From Isoperla grammatica (lineage: Eukaryota > Arthropoda > Insecta > Plecoptera > Perlodidae), in the NCBI GenBank assembly GCA_945910005.1, contig OX246745.1:45418822-45482821 (forward strand): 64,000 nucleotides of DNA, read 5' to 3'. The notes under the pieces are model-generated. The model did no database searches and was not told the origin of the DNA. It worked only from the letters and a program-made list of their open reading frames with translations. This document shows positions 34,111 to 46,924 of this stretch, one piece after another. The first letter of the stretch is position 1, and each line of letters opens with the position of its first letter. A program made the position numbers and the translations under genes.

Positions 34111-34569
34111 CAAATACGTCGAAAATAACAAACTATAAAAACACAAAAATTCCTATTAGTATTTCCAATTTCCAATTTATTATACGGTTATTTACTTATT
34201 GATCTATTAATATACTTATTTACTGATTGACTGAATATAATATACCTGTAGTAGGTAGAACAGTTTATCTTCAGAGAATCGATGATTTAAAATTATTTTT
34301 TTTATTATTTTTTTATTAATTAATTAATTAATTTATTTATTAAGGCCTATATTTTATTTATTTAATATTTTGGGGTGATAATAAAATAAATCAATGTTCG
34401 AGAAGAAACTCACCAGCCTGTATTTATTAATTAAAAGCATTCATCATTAGATGAGTTTGAAATATAATATGGCGTCATTATTTGTACTTATGTTTTTACA
34501 TAGAAATAAGTACTGCCAGTAAAATAATGCAATATTATTTTTATTATACCTATTATTATTTTATTGAAT
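34111..34569. other. no gene seen; very AT-rich
   Basis: Low-complexity AT-rich intron sequence with TTAATTAATTAA runs. Confidence 0.5.
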
Positions 34570-34576
34570 GTATCAC

Positions 34577-34689
34577 AATCATACAATCTCGGTCAAAACC
34601 GGTGTTAACATGTTATACGGACGTAATGTCAAGTATTTCCATGTGTCTACCTTATTTAACTTCACTAATCACATGTTACTAGTGTAAAC
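34577..34689. repeat. direct repeat D, left copy
   Basis: Shares CAATCTCGGTCAAA, CATGTTATACGGAC and ATGTCAAGTATTTCCATG with 35464-35600. The MITE at 34690 lies between the copies. Confidence 0.75.
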
Positions 34690-35454
34690 TAGGAATGTCG
34701 ACGATAATCGCATATCGATAAATATCGAATATATCGTATATCCATACTATCGCGATATGGCTAGCCATATCGCGATAATCGTACGATATCAAATTCTGTG
34801 CGATATCCATATAATCGCGGCGCCTTGATTTCATATTTGAATTTGGCGCCTGCTCAACGTTAGCCGAGCGACCACCGACCACCGCCGAGTGCCATCCTTC
34901 GATGTAACCGCTGAAAAACTATTCGCCACTATCCTCCCAGCCCGTCTGGGCCCAAAGAAGAATAGGCCCAGAGTGACTCTGCTAGTCGACGAAAGGAGAC
35001 CCTGTCCCTTTCTCCCCCCACTGTCCCATTGAATATTTCTCCTCCTACTTGACCTTGCCCTCCCTTGCTGGACTCCCATATGACGATCCACGCGACGTAC
35101 AATGGATATGATTCGGATGTGGCTTTATTCTTCATCGTCATCTTTCTCATCTTTATTATCACCCACTCATCGTCTCGATTAGCCATTGTTGCACAAATAT
35201 GAGACGTTAAGCCCCATTAATCAATCAATCAATCAATCACTACCCTCCCCCCCCCAGCCTCCCACATATGACGTAATGTTAAAAAGAAGTAATAGGGCTT
35301 ATTTCATAATATCGCGGCGATATATCGCGATAAAAATTGAAAATGCAATATCGAGACGATATTTTTTTGCGCCGGTATTATCGCGATATTTCGCGATAAT
35401 TTTTTATTGTTGTTGCGATTATCGATATGGAATTTCATATCGTTTGACATTCCG
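34690..35454. mobile_element. hAT-type MITE rich in CGATAT words
   Basis: About 765 bp. Ends share GGAATGTC in inverted orientation, flanked by AGTGTAAAC at 34681-34689 and 35455-35463 (8-9 bp duplication, exact ends uncertain by one base). Both subterminal parts consist of ATCGCGATA/CGATATCG words. The centre is unrelated sequence containing GACGTTAAGCCCC and a short ATCA repeat tail (about 35200-35238) that looks like the 3' end of a LINE or SINE. Confidence 0.82.
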
Positions 35455-35463
35455 AGTGTAAAC

Positions 35464-35600
35464 AGTCATCAATCTCGGTCAAAGCCGGTGTTTACATGTT
35501 ATACGGACAATACAGATGTAATGTCAAGTATTTCCATGAGGTACCTTGTTCAACTTCAGTCGTTACTGTCTTATCAGTACTTGTTCATAGTATACACTGC
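35464..35600. repeat. direct repeat D, right copy
   Basis: Second copy of 34577-34689 with a small insertion (ATACAGATG). Directly follows the MITE target duplication. Confidence 0.75.
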
Positions 35601-36717
<1,117 letters not shown>

Positions 36718-39700
36718 TACAATATCGATTAATTACTACCAGTAAAAGGACGATGTTATATAATTACTCACTCAACGGCATACGTTCAAATTGCGTAGAA
36801 AAACGGACGTGCCCGTATCTACTAAAAGTGCTCTCATATTGGATTGCAAGACGGTACCAGCCCCACGATAAATTCCATTGAAATCGCGCGCTCGAAATCA
36901 ATTTCCGCTCTACCGATGAGCCGGTAAAAGGTCACTACCATTTAGTTCCGTGGCGATCGGTAAGCGCACCGATCAGTGCACCGTTATTAGCGCCATCTGT
37001 GTTCGCGTCAACGAACTAACTGACTTGCGAGGGCGTGCCGGTGTAGACAGATTTCCTATGCCGTCGGGCCTCTTCCCTATATTTCTCACTCAACGCTGCT
37101 GTTCTAGCAAAAGGTGGCCTGAGCAATAGACGTCTACCAAATTGGGCACTAAGATTACAGGCTTGCAGTCTTACATTATGTTCTATATGTTTAATGAGTA
37201 GATGTTGGTTTCGTGTGCCTCCCTCCCTCCTAAGTGTAGGCCTACTTCACCCCTAACAGGTTGCAGGAAAGAGGTGTACATCGCAGTGACAAGTTTGGTT
37301 GCAACAGAGCCCATAGTTAGCGGAGACTGGTAGTCAACAACAGTCTGGTGTGCAATAACATGGGCTGGACAGTAAATTTGACATTTGAAATTTGAATTAA
37401 AAGAAAAGTGTTTCTGCAGTATTATTAAACTATCTCAATTATCCCAATATCCTACATGTTTGTAATGTCTGCAAAGATGCTCTTGAAAATACTGCATGCA
37501 TTAGCTGGATAGATAATATGAAGGCTCCTGACAAAGGACAATATTACACAAGTAACGTGACGCAATCAAGCACTTTGTTTTAAACCTCAGAATGTTAAAG
37601 ATAAACCCATATTAGTTGTACTGGGGCGGTATGCCCATGCTTTTTATGAAAGGGTAGAAAGCATTTTGTATTTTTGGCATGTTGTGTGCTTTGTTGTTGC
37701 ATTTTGAATGACTGCCTGGGGAACGTATGTTCCAATATGCTTCTGCTTATCGTTATTGCATTGTTTGTTTTGTTGTTATTTTGCATTCGTTGTTTTGTCC
37801 ATAGTGCACTGCAATCTGGATAATCCACCCATAGTTACGACACATACAAGTGGCAGTAAGTAATTTGTACATACATCATCCCTTAGCTAGAGCTCACAAG
37901 TGGGGAAGAGTGCATTCAAACAACTGATCAACTGGTGTCCCCAGAAGGTTTACGAGTAATTTACATCTAAGTGACTTTTACAATCGCTATTTTAAGTTTG
38001 TCGTGTTGGGAGTTTTGGAATTGCCCCCTACGTATGTAGAGCGGCAACTTTAATGGAAGATTCGAGTTTTCTTCTTTGTGCTCACTGGTAACACTAGTTG
38101 GTCAGATCATTTTGAATGCATAATTTACTAAAACGTAGTACTTAGATTAGATCTTGTAGAAGACAAAATTCATGTATGACTGTAAAATAATTTCCTTTAT
38201 ACCTTTAGTTTAAAAATGATGTATGAACAAATTTTGATACCATCATCATTCCCTTCCATTGGCAGCGAATACTTAATGATGTGACTGCATCATTACTTAG
38301 TGTGTGTACATAAGGTATGGCATCATATACACTCACTATTAACGTAGTTGAGCAATTGCGGTGAATGAGTGTGCTATGATAATTGTTATGCATATGTCAT
38401 TTTTAACCAAGTGTATTAATGGATAATCCATAAAATATAACTAATGAATGTATTTGATATCCTGCAGTACAACAGATCTTGTTTCCTGCCCCTGCCTTAG
38501 GAGCACATATGCTTAATGGTTTGGGTTCAGCAGTCGCATTCTGAGCTGAGCACTCTGTTGTTATTTTATAGTAGTTGAGTTTAAATAATACAGCTCAAAC
38601 TAGCACTTCAATGTATAGTTGTTAGCTTTGTTGATGGAAAGTAGGGAACCCGTTTACAACACATCTAAAAACAGAGACGTTAATATTTCAATTCTACAGA
38701 GAAACTGTTAATTGTACACCAAACCGTATGGGATAAGAATATTATTTCATCACAAATAATATTCTTATATATATATATAAGGATTGTACAATGCAATTGA
38801 TAAGAATGTTCTGAATCCTCTAAACCGTTTGTTGTATAGTCTAGATTATTTAAATACATTTTGTATTTACATAACATAACCTTTATATTAAGAAAGTTGA
38901 CCTGTAATTTGTTTTTTCATACTCAATTGTTAATGATTAGTTACCGGTACTATTATTTAGAAATTATATGTGGAAATATTCTCTACTTGGTGAGCAAACT
39001 AAATATTGAGCTCAAAATAAGGAATCCAATTATTTTCACAGAATAACCATTATTATGAGCAGAAACAATGCAAACTTCTTTACGACCAATTTTAATTTGT
39101 TCACAATTGAGCCAGCATATTAGACTTGAGATTTTCCTAGTTTGACTCTCCCCTGTTGCTCCCCTCCGTCGCTATGTGACCACCCCTTACCACCACGACA
39201 ACTCGACAGTCACATAATTAAGCGAGCGTCTCCATTAGACTTTTATGGCACTCGTTCTGTTTGTTTGTTATTGTTTGTTTGTTTTTTTGTGTCTGTCGAT
39301 AGCGGTCGAATGGAGAGTCCGATCAAGTAGAAATGTGGACCATCCACAAGCCTTGATGTGGATTGAAGGTGTATAGTTTTGTGGCAAAATTGTTCGAAAA
39401 ATTACATGGTTATACCATAATTACTGAAAAATATTTTTCTGAAACAAAATGGCCACAAAATGTGAGACAGCCTTACTTCTATAAAGATTTTTCCGAACAC
39501 GAATATCTTAATTGTATGGCGATCTGATAAGTATTGGCAAAGTTACACAAAAGTTACTCTGGAATATTTTTCTGAAACACAGTAACGGCAAAATATGAGG
39601 TGGCTAGGTCTATTTATAGTAAATTTTTGTCCGGTCACAAATATACTAATTTAAACGCGATCTGATACATACAAGAGACAGAAATTACATATCTATTGTT

Positions 39701-40893
39701 GTCAATAAGTTCGGGCCACATATTTATGGTAAATAAAAACTCACTATTTTGTCATATAAAATGCAAGATTTTGTTTTAATTCGTGTCAAATAACGTACAT
39801 TTTGTCACAATAAATGAATTTAGCCAAAAAAAAAAGCTTAACAGATTTAGATTTTTGTGCTAGGCCTATTGTTGGATAAGATTTTGTGGTACGTCTAGGC
39901 CTAGGCCTACAAATTAGCCTGTGCAACTATGACTAGGCCTAGGCCTATCCAACAGTAGATTAAGGCCTACATTTACTGTGTTCTAAATGTTAACCTTACA
40001 TTAACTCAACATTCTTTGGTTTAAGGCAAGCTCTGTTGTCCAAAAGAATGTTGCCATAACTTGAAAAACCCTTGATCAGGCCCTAATCCAGTTCTTTCTG
40101 CACATCCACAACACGAGCGAAGAAAACCTAACCTCCAAAAAGCGGGTAGCATGGGCGACGCCCACAACGGATGTGACTTCACATACTCAAATGTGACTCA
40201 CAAACAGAAGGCAGTGGAATGTCGTATTTACAGTGCCTGCAGTGCGCAAAGACAACCATCTTGGCTTTTAACTTGTTTTGGAATTGTGACTTAGTAATGG
40301 CGGGTAACTAGAAAACCTGAAAATATCCTAAATATATTTAGTTTTTTCGTGATTTAGTTACTTATATAATAGAAATTTGGAATTTTCGTTTGAAATTCGC
40401 GTGATAGAAGAAAAATGCCAGATTTCGTGAGATGACTAATTTTTCGCGCCAAATCGCGTCTAAATTTTCGTTTTTAAGGTATCCCAAAATGGTTCATAAC
40501 CTAAAATATACTAAAAAAAACATGTTCTCAGCACATTTCGTGAATTCGCGCTTCGCAAAAATTCGGTGGCCCTATCAATAAGTGTTAATAACGGTGGCGG
40601 ACCACCTGGAAAACATTATACGCAATGACAACGAAAATTCTTAGCAACGCACATTGCACATTATTCAACAATGTCGGGAAGTATAATAGCTATGGAAATT
40701 AGAAACTTGTTTGCAATGCACAATCTTGAATTGTTGTTAGTTGCTGTTTTTATTAGCTTTCAGAGCTTTTCGTCAGAAATTTCGTAGGTATGGACGCGCT
40801 CGCTTATCAACGCATTTTTTTTTTTTTTTTCCTAGTATTTATTCATTTCATATTATGTATATCATGTATAATCAGTCATATTTGTTATGCTGG
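36718..40893. other. Eph intron, no gene seen
   Basis: About 4.2 kb of mostly unique-looking AT-rich DNA. Small items are a hairpin with 15-bp arms at about 38731-38768 (ATAAGAATATTATTT) and an imperfect palindrome at 39863-39960 with two CTAGGCCTAGGCCTA words. No exon or RNA gene was recognised. Confidence 0.5.
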
Positions 40894-40901
40894 GTGGTGA
40901 T

Positions 40902-42198
40902 CAGACATGGGCAAAATACTCAAACACAATGTATTTGAATTAAAAAATACAGATACTCCAATGTTGGGTATTTGAAATACAAAATACAAATGTATTTTCC
41001 AAAATTCTTTTGAAAATACAAAATACATTTGCAAACTTGCATGATTAGTTGAATTTTACAAAACTGTAGGGCCATGACTGATGTGCAAATTTTGAAATGA
41101 CCGAAATCAGAAAGGTAACTGCATTATCAATCAATAGGTTAATAATACATGTTTGAAGTTAAAGGTGTAGGTCTAATTATTATTGTTTGTCTAGACTAAC
41201 AACACAAATCTAACATAGACAAAAATCAACATTTTACATAGAATTGGCCTAGGGCCAGCCAAAACTGATTGGTATAAGGAATAGTAGGACTGTAGGACTC
41301 AAGTAAAAGTAAACGTAGGTATATAAAAAAGTAGGTAGGCTATGCCTAGATATTAATGTAAAAAGGTAATAAAAATTGTAGGGCTGCCCAACGATATCGA
41401 TAATTCGATACGATATCGATAATAGAAAAATAATTCGATATCGATACAGAATTAATATATCGTACGTTTCGTGATATCGATCAAGTGTCAACTATGGTAA
41501 AAAAAAAATTTTGGCGGTGTTGTGCTTCTGCATCTTTGTGATACATACACTGCAACATTCGCGTTGGTACCTACTTGCCCTCATCGCCCGCCGGCCGGGA
41601 GTCTGTTGCGCCCGCGCTCGTTCTGCCAGTCTGTCACACTCACGTCACGCCACGCCAATCACAACATCTCTGTTTTGCGGATACATTTTAAATAATACAT
41701 CACACAAATTGACACACATAGTAAAACATTTCGACGTTAAATTATTCATATTAAATTGTTTAAAATAAATGGTCTCTGGCTGGTTTGAAAAAAAAAATTA
41801 CGATATCGGCGGTATCGATACCGAGTTAAAAAAATTCGATATCGCGATACGATATTGATAATTACATCCGCAATATCGATATGAATTTTTTTATCGTTGG
41901 GCAGCCCTAAAAAATTGTAATTGTGTAAAAATTGAAATTTATGTCAAACTAATTTATAATCATGACTCGAGGTGCGAGCATCGTGAGAGCATTGAAAGTT
42001 TGACAGTGAATTAAAAAAAGTATTTTAAGTATTTTAAGTATTTTGAAAATTACAAAAATACTCGAATATAGAGTATTTGAAATACAAAATACAGATACAT
42101 TTGGTGTGGGTATTGGAAATACAAAATACAAAATACAAATTTATTTCAAATACGTATTTGAAAATACATGTACTGTATTTCGATACTGCCCATGTCTG
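40902..42198. mobile_element. hAT-type element with AAATAC subterminal repeats
   Basis: Ends CAGACATGGGCAAAATACT (40902) and its complement CAGACATGGGCAGTAT (ending 42198). Flanked by GTGGTGAT (40894-40901 and 42202-42209, the right copy offset by a GTG slip). Both ends are filled with AAATACAAAATACA words. No transposase. A second MITE is inserted at 41379-41909, leaving about 760 bp of its own sequence. Confidence 0.82.
41379..41909. mobile_element. hAT-type MITE nested inside 40902-42198
   Basis: 531 bp, terminal inverted repeats TAGGGCTGCCCAACGATA (perfect over 18 bp) and a perfect 8-bp duplication AAAAATTG (41371-41378, 41910-41917). Subterminal CGATATCG words recall the MITEs at 2317 and 34690. 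Non-coding. Confidence 0.93.
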
Positions 42199-42420
42199 GT
42201 GGTGGTGATCACATGACTAGGGGGTGGAGTTTCACTATCTGCACTCGACTGGTTGTAATTTAATTAGGGTATAACTCACTATGTCTGGTTTTGGTATTAA
42301 ATTAATAATGAATATCCTAGTGTGAATTGTCTCTCATAAATATTGGAAGTTGGTATTTTTAGCACGTATAGGTATGTATTAGTTTTGAATCCAGAGTCAA
42401 GGCAGCAGTAATCCTATATT

Positions 42421-42422
<2 letters not shown>

Positions 42423-42454
<32 letters not shown>
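42423..42454. repeat. (TA)n microsatellite
   Basis: About 32 bp of pure TA directly abutting the hairpin at 42453. Confidence 0.95.
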
Positions 42455-42457
<3 letters not shown>

Positions 42458-42544
42458 AGGTATAAGGATAGACCCCAACAGCTTACCTGAAACAACGGTC
42501 TACAGTTCAGGTAAGCTGTTGGGGTATATCCTTCTACATGTCAT
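42453..42544 (+). ncRNA. 92-nt near-perfect hairpin, candidate microRNA-type precursor
   Basis: The 5' arm ends AACAGCTTACCTGAA and the 3' arm starts TTCAGGTAAGCTGTT. The central 28 bp pair with one mismatch, the lower ~14 bp pair with about three, and the loop is about 13 nt (42493-42505). Size, loop and lower-stem mismatches fit a pre-miRNA, but a small palindromic MITE would look similar. Strand is unproven; the + strand is the Eph sense strand. Confidence 0.45.
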
Positions 42545-43585
42545 ATTACCAGCCTTTAATCCAGTATATGTACTGTATTGTATATCACAAGCACTCATTA
42601 AGTTACTGGATTCCCAATTATTCTTTATCTTATTGTCACTTCTGTTAGATGCTTTTCTTGTAGCTAAAGGTATATTTCATAATATGACATAAGTAGGAAT
42701 ATCTGGGAAATACTTGTGATTGAAATGTATTAAGTAAGGAATATTCATCCTATCAAACTGCTTATACCTCCCCCTCATGCATTCAATAAATTGGTGTATC
42801 GGTACTGTGCATTTGGAAACAAGGGGTAATTAATCTACGTTTGATATACAAGAGAACACGCTTTGGCTTCTGGCTGTACAGCTTACTAGTTGCTAGATTT
42901 ATTTGTAGATATATTGTTTAGTTATGGTATCTTGTGCATTTGAAATCTGTTTTTGCTGTAGAATAAATGCAAACACAAAAATATGAAAATGTTTTTTTAA
43001 GCTACATATTAACAGGGCCTAAAAATATATGGGGGGTTTAAAGTTACAAAGAAGTTGGGAGAAAACCTAGTTAGTAATTTGTGATATTTTGCTGATTCAG
43101 GCCAATAGTATTCGAGAAATGTTAGTTTATAATTTAACTTTGATGACTTGTTTCTTTTATAGATATTACATCCAGTCGTGTACTTGATTTACCAAAGCTT
43201 GGCAAACAGTCAAATACATCTTTCTAATGTCATTACACATGATCATAAATAGCAATTAGTGTTTTATTTCTGGCGAGCAGACTTTGAAAATATAATTGAA
43301 ATTTAGAACCAAGCAATGTTTCCCCTAATATCATCACATGTCTGCTCATAATAAATTGTTAGCAAATCCCCAAATATATTAGTGAAATTGTTCATGTGAC
43401 CGTGACATGGTGATTGTAGCCACCACAATAAAGGATATTTTTCTTTGTGAATCAAGTCATTAACTAAATGTGTATCCTGCTTATTTTAGACACAGAACAT
43501 TCTTGAATGTGTTGAAATAAGCAAGTGTAATTTATGTATGTGAAAACTGTTGGCTAACTGTTGGTGTGTTTGATGTAATCTCCAG
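42545..43585. other. Eph intron end, no gene seen
   Basis: AT-rich intron ending in GATGTAATCTCCAG, the acceptor of the next exon. Confidence 0.5.
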
Positions 43586-43726
43586 TGACGACACCACTTT
43601 TCACTGCTGTCGGGGCATCCTCGAGGACCTACATTGATCCTCACACTTACGAGGACCCTAATCAAGCCGTCCGAGAGTTTGCCAGAGAGATTGACGCTTC
43701 CTGCATTACCATAGAAGCCATCATCG
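43586..43726 (+). CDS. Eph: Eph receptor tyrosine kinase, juxtamembrane/kinase-start exon
   Basis: 141-bp exon, acceptor TCTCCAG and donor GTCAGT. Two bases complete a valine, then it reads [20 protein letters not shown] followed by [20 protein letters not shown] and TIEAIIG. The YIDPxTYEDP pair of tyrosines and the [17 protein letters not shown] block are specific to Eph receptors. In the family, phosphorylation of these tyrosines relieves juxtamembrane inhibition and recruits SH2 proteins. The exon ends in phase 1 at the Gly that starts the kinase glycine loop, the boundary I recall for other Eph genes. An open frame continues for a further ~350 bp into the intron but is not coding. The kinase exons were not found up to 64000, so the next intron exceeds 20 kb. 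Confidence 0.95.
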
Positions 43727-44146
43727 GTCAGTACAAATATCCTCTAGTTACTGAGCTTTCAAGATGCCAAGTCTCACGTACAAAGCTCACGTACAGTTCA
43801 CCAAGTTTTAATTCACGTCTATTTATTTTAGTGAAACTTGTAGCGATGGGCCGATTCCGATTCCTATGCATCGGTTTTACCAATTATTGCGTGAATCGGC
43901 AAATAATCGGTTCACCTATTCGTAAAATATCGCCGATTATAATTGCGTTATTTCAAATTTTGTGCGAGGTCGTGAATGCGCAGTGCTTGGCGGCAAGCGC
44001 ATATAGCAGCTCAAAGTTGATTCCTGATCGACTAGTCAACCATTATCGAAAGTCGAACTACTCCACAAGGACTTCTTGATGACGTCACTTTAAGGCCAAT
44101 CCAGACATGTCTTGCTGGAAATAAGATTTCGGTTATTATAGGCAGC
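43727..44146. other. Eph intron; possible MITE fragment
   Basis: GGCCGATTCCGATTCC, GAATCGGCAAATAATCGG and related words at 43846-43935 look like one end of a hAT-type MITE. No partner end was identified. The rest is featureless. Confidence 0.4.
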
Positions 44147-44464
44147 CCTCGAAAAGTCCACTCGTCCGCTCGCCACTGGCGAGTTAACTATTTCATGTCA
44201 AAACAAAAAGTCACTTGTAAATTAAATGCATCAATAGTCATTATAAATAGTGTCTCATGTTTCCGTTCGAAGCTTGGCCTGCTCCCACACAGAACCGACC
44301 AACAAAAGACAAAAATTTTGTCCCCCCGCCACCACAACTCAATATTATAATTCATATGTTTACTGCCCCAGCAGTCACATTTTATCCACGGACGGACAAT
44401 CGACTTGGAGGAGATAAGAAGCTCTCAGTTTAAACTAGCATTATATTTGATTCTTGTTTATAGT

Positions 44465-44798
44465 TGTTCTGTCTTCCACTCCGTTAGGATGCATGGTACC
44501 GGGAATATTGGGAATATTAATGTATAACCAATGTAATGGCAAACTGTAGCTCGGCCCGGCTGCATGGAGCGGAAGGAATGTAGCATGTAGGCACTAGGCA
44601 CTACGACGGAACTCGGTTGACTGGCAACAGGTATGGTGTGGAGGGTAGACAGGTAAACAAGGGGGCGTATGGTGGCGTGACGGGGGATGAGCCAATGAGC
44701 GGTCTTTATTGATAACACATGATCATCATCTGATCCGTATGATGTCATGTACAAACAAACATGATTGGTGAACAAAGAAATGTATTACATATGCTACA
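44465..44798 (-). repeat. Gypsy-2 3' LTR (element orientation)
   Basis: 334 bp, TGTTCTGTC...GCTACA on the + strand. It has a 2-bp insertion and about four substitutions relative to its partner. Confidence 0.92.
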
Positions 44799-44951
44799 TT
44801 CCTTCCCCTTAATTTTTTAACTCATAATCAATTTCTTAATGACATAATATGCTACATTGGTATATATGATGTAGCATTACAAATCTATATTAAACATTAG
44901 CATACACTGATTATAGTAACATCAGACATGATATTTTATACAACAGTACAT

Positions 44952-46115
44952 CTACAAATCTAATTTTATTTTTGGACGCCGGTCACGGAGTGGATATCTA
45001 CGTGTGCCGTCATCATTTATTTTATTTTTAACAGTGTTTGTAGATGGTTGAGACGAGAATGTATTACTCTCTTTGGGTTCCTGTGGATCAGGTAACTGTG
45101 TAGGCTCCGAAATTACAGGCTCTCTTAACACTTCATCAACATCAACATTAACATTAACATCTGCATTTTTACTGTCATGATCATGTATTAATGTATCTAA
45201 AGCAATTAGTTGATCCACATGTCTTTTCCAAATAATACCTGAATCAAGTTTCACTAGATACGTTACATTGCTTAATTTTCTAAGAATAACACCTTGCGTC
45301 CACTTATTTCTAGTTCGATAATCTTTTATAAGTACTGGCTGATTGTCAACAGATTCACGTGTCTTGCTACCACGAGCATACTCCTTTTGCTTGGCTTGCT
45401 TACTAGCCACTGATACACAAAGATTTGGACGAATTAAATCTAATCTGTTCCTTAGGTTTCGACCTAGCATTAATTTGGCTGGAGTTTCCATGGTAGTAGC
45501 TTGCACAGAGTTTCGATAATCAAATAAGAATCTACTTAAAGCTACTTCTACATTGGATTTATCATGTAATGCACATTTCAGTTTGTTTTTAACAAGTTTA
45601 ACTGAGTTCTCAGCTTGACCATTAGACTGGGGATGGTACGGAGGTATTAGTGAATGCTTAATGCCGTTCATTTGTAGGAATTGCTTGAATTCGTACGAAG
45701 TATAAGGAGGTCCATTATCACTAACGATCAGTTCAGGTAAACCAAATCTGGCAAACGTCTGACGTAAATGCATAATGGTCTGACTAGCGGCTGTAGAGCT
45801 TACTTCGTAAACCTCTAACCATTTTGTATGTGCATCAATGATTATTAAATACATTTTTGAATTGAAAGGACCTAGGAAATCAACATGAATTCTAGACCAA
45901 GGTTTGTGTGGATAGTTCCAGACATGTAAAACACTTTTGGATGGTTTCTGTCGTTCCATTAAACAAGCTGAACAACTGTTTGCTAATCTCTCTATGTCAA
46001 GATCAATTGATGGCCACCATACATATGATCCGGCTAATTGTTTCATTTTAACAATGCCTAAATGGCTTGAGTGTAACTCATCCAATAGTATCTTTCTAAA
46101 TTTGTCTGGTACCAC
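44952..46115 (-). pseudogene. Gypsy-2 integrase
   Basis: 387-residue frame (opened at a GTG, so the true polyprotein continues upstream). Zinc-binding H14, H18, C48 and C51, then catalytic D79 (HVDFLG), D133 (SDNGPPY) and E169 (SNGQAEN). The usual Glu-Arg is Glu-Asn here. A C-terminal region with VLIKDYRTRNKW and a basic end (RRYPLRDRRPK) closes it. Out of phase with the fragment 46096-46293 just upstream, where the junction is frameshifted. Would catalyse integration if expressed. Confidence 0.9.
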
Positions 46116-46293
46116 TAGGTACTCGGTAACCCCACATTAAGATTCCTTGTTCAATGGTAAGTTCATATTTCCTTCGGAAAAATGGACTCAACAAACTGTC
46201 TTGATTGTTAGGCCATCCATACATAACATAACCTACAATCTTCCTCAAAGTTGAATCTTTAAGAGTCTCCTTTTTTACATCCTCGAAATTCAA
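46096..46293 (-). pseudogene. Gypsy-2 RNase H-integrase linker fragment
   Basis: 65-residue frame (FEDVKKETLKDSTLRKIVGY, then GWPNNQD) equivalent to the spacer before the integrase zinc finger in this group. Third reading phase used by this pol, so indels lie on both sides. Confidence 0.8.
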
Positions 46294-46360
46294 AGGTATT
46301 TGAACTTCATTTAAACATTGTAAATAAGTTCCTGTATAAATGTCACAATCATCATCATCA

Positions 46361-46924
46361 TCAGTGGTAGAATGACTTAAAGGTAGCGTGATAAGCCATC
46401 AGCATTACCATGCTGGTGTGATTTAACATAACAAATATCAAAATCGTACCCTGAGAGAAACAACGCGTAACGTTGCAGTCTACTAGCTGCAAATGCAGGC
46501 AGTCCTTTCTTACTACCAAAAATACTAAGTAAGGTTTGTGATCAGTACACAAGGTAAAATGTTTCCCCCATAAATATTGGTTAAACTTTTTTACACCGTA
46601 AACCAAACTTAAGGCTTCTTTATCTATTTGTCCATAAGCTTTTTCACTATTAGACAGTGTACGAGATGCGTACGCTATTGGACGTTCTTTACCGTCTTCC
46701 TGAATTTGTGATAAGACACAACCCAAACCATAACTAGATGCGTCGCATGCTAATTTCACAGGCTTTTCTGGATCATAATGAGCTAATACATCAGATGATA
46801 CTAATTTTTCTTTGATTAACTGAAATGATTTCATACAGGTTTCATCAAAGTTGAATTTAGTGTCTTTTTTCAACAAATTATACAAAGGACCCAAAATTGT
46901 TGATGTTAGCCACGAACTTGGCAT
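46361..46924 (-). pseudogene. Gypsy-2 RNase H
   Basis: 187-residue frame. RNase H landmarks are KLACDASSYGLGCVLSQ and FTLCTDHKPY, with AYASRTLSNSEKAYGQIDKE between them. After about residue 135 the reading leaves the family pattern, which marks a frameshift near 46520. The 5' end overlaps the RT frame 46878-48074 at another frameshift. Confidence 0.87.

Noticed and set aside
43727..44079. Extension of the Eph frame past 43726
   Set aside because: A consensus donor lies exactly at the conserved kinase boundary. The sequence after it loses Eph similarity and contains MITE-like words.
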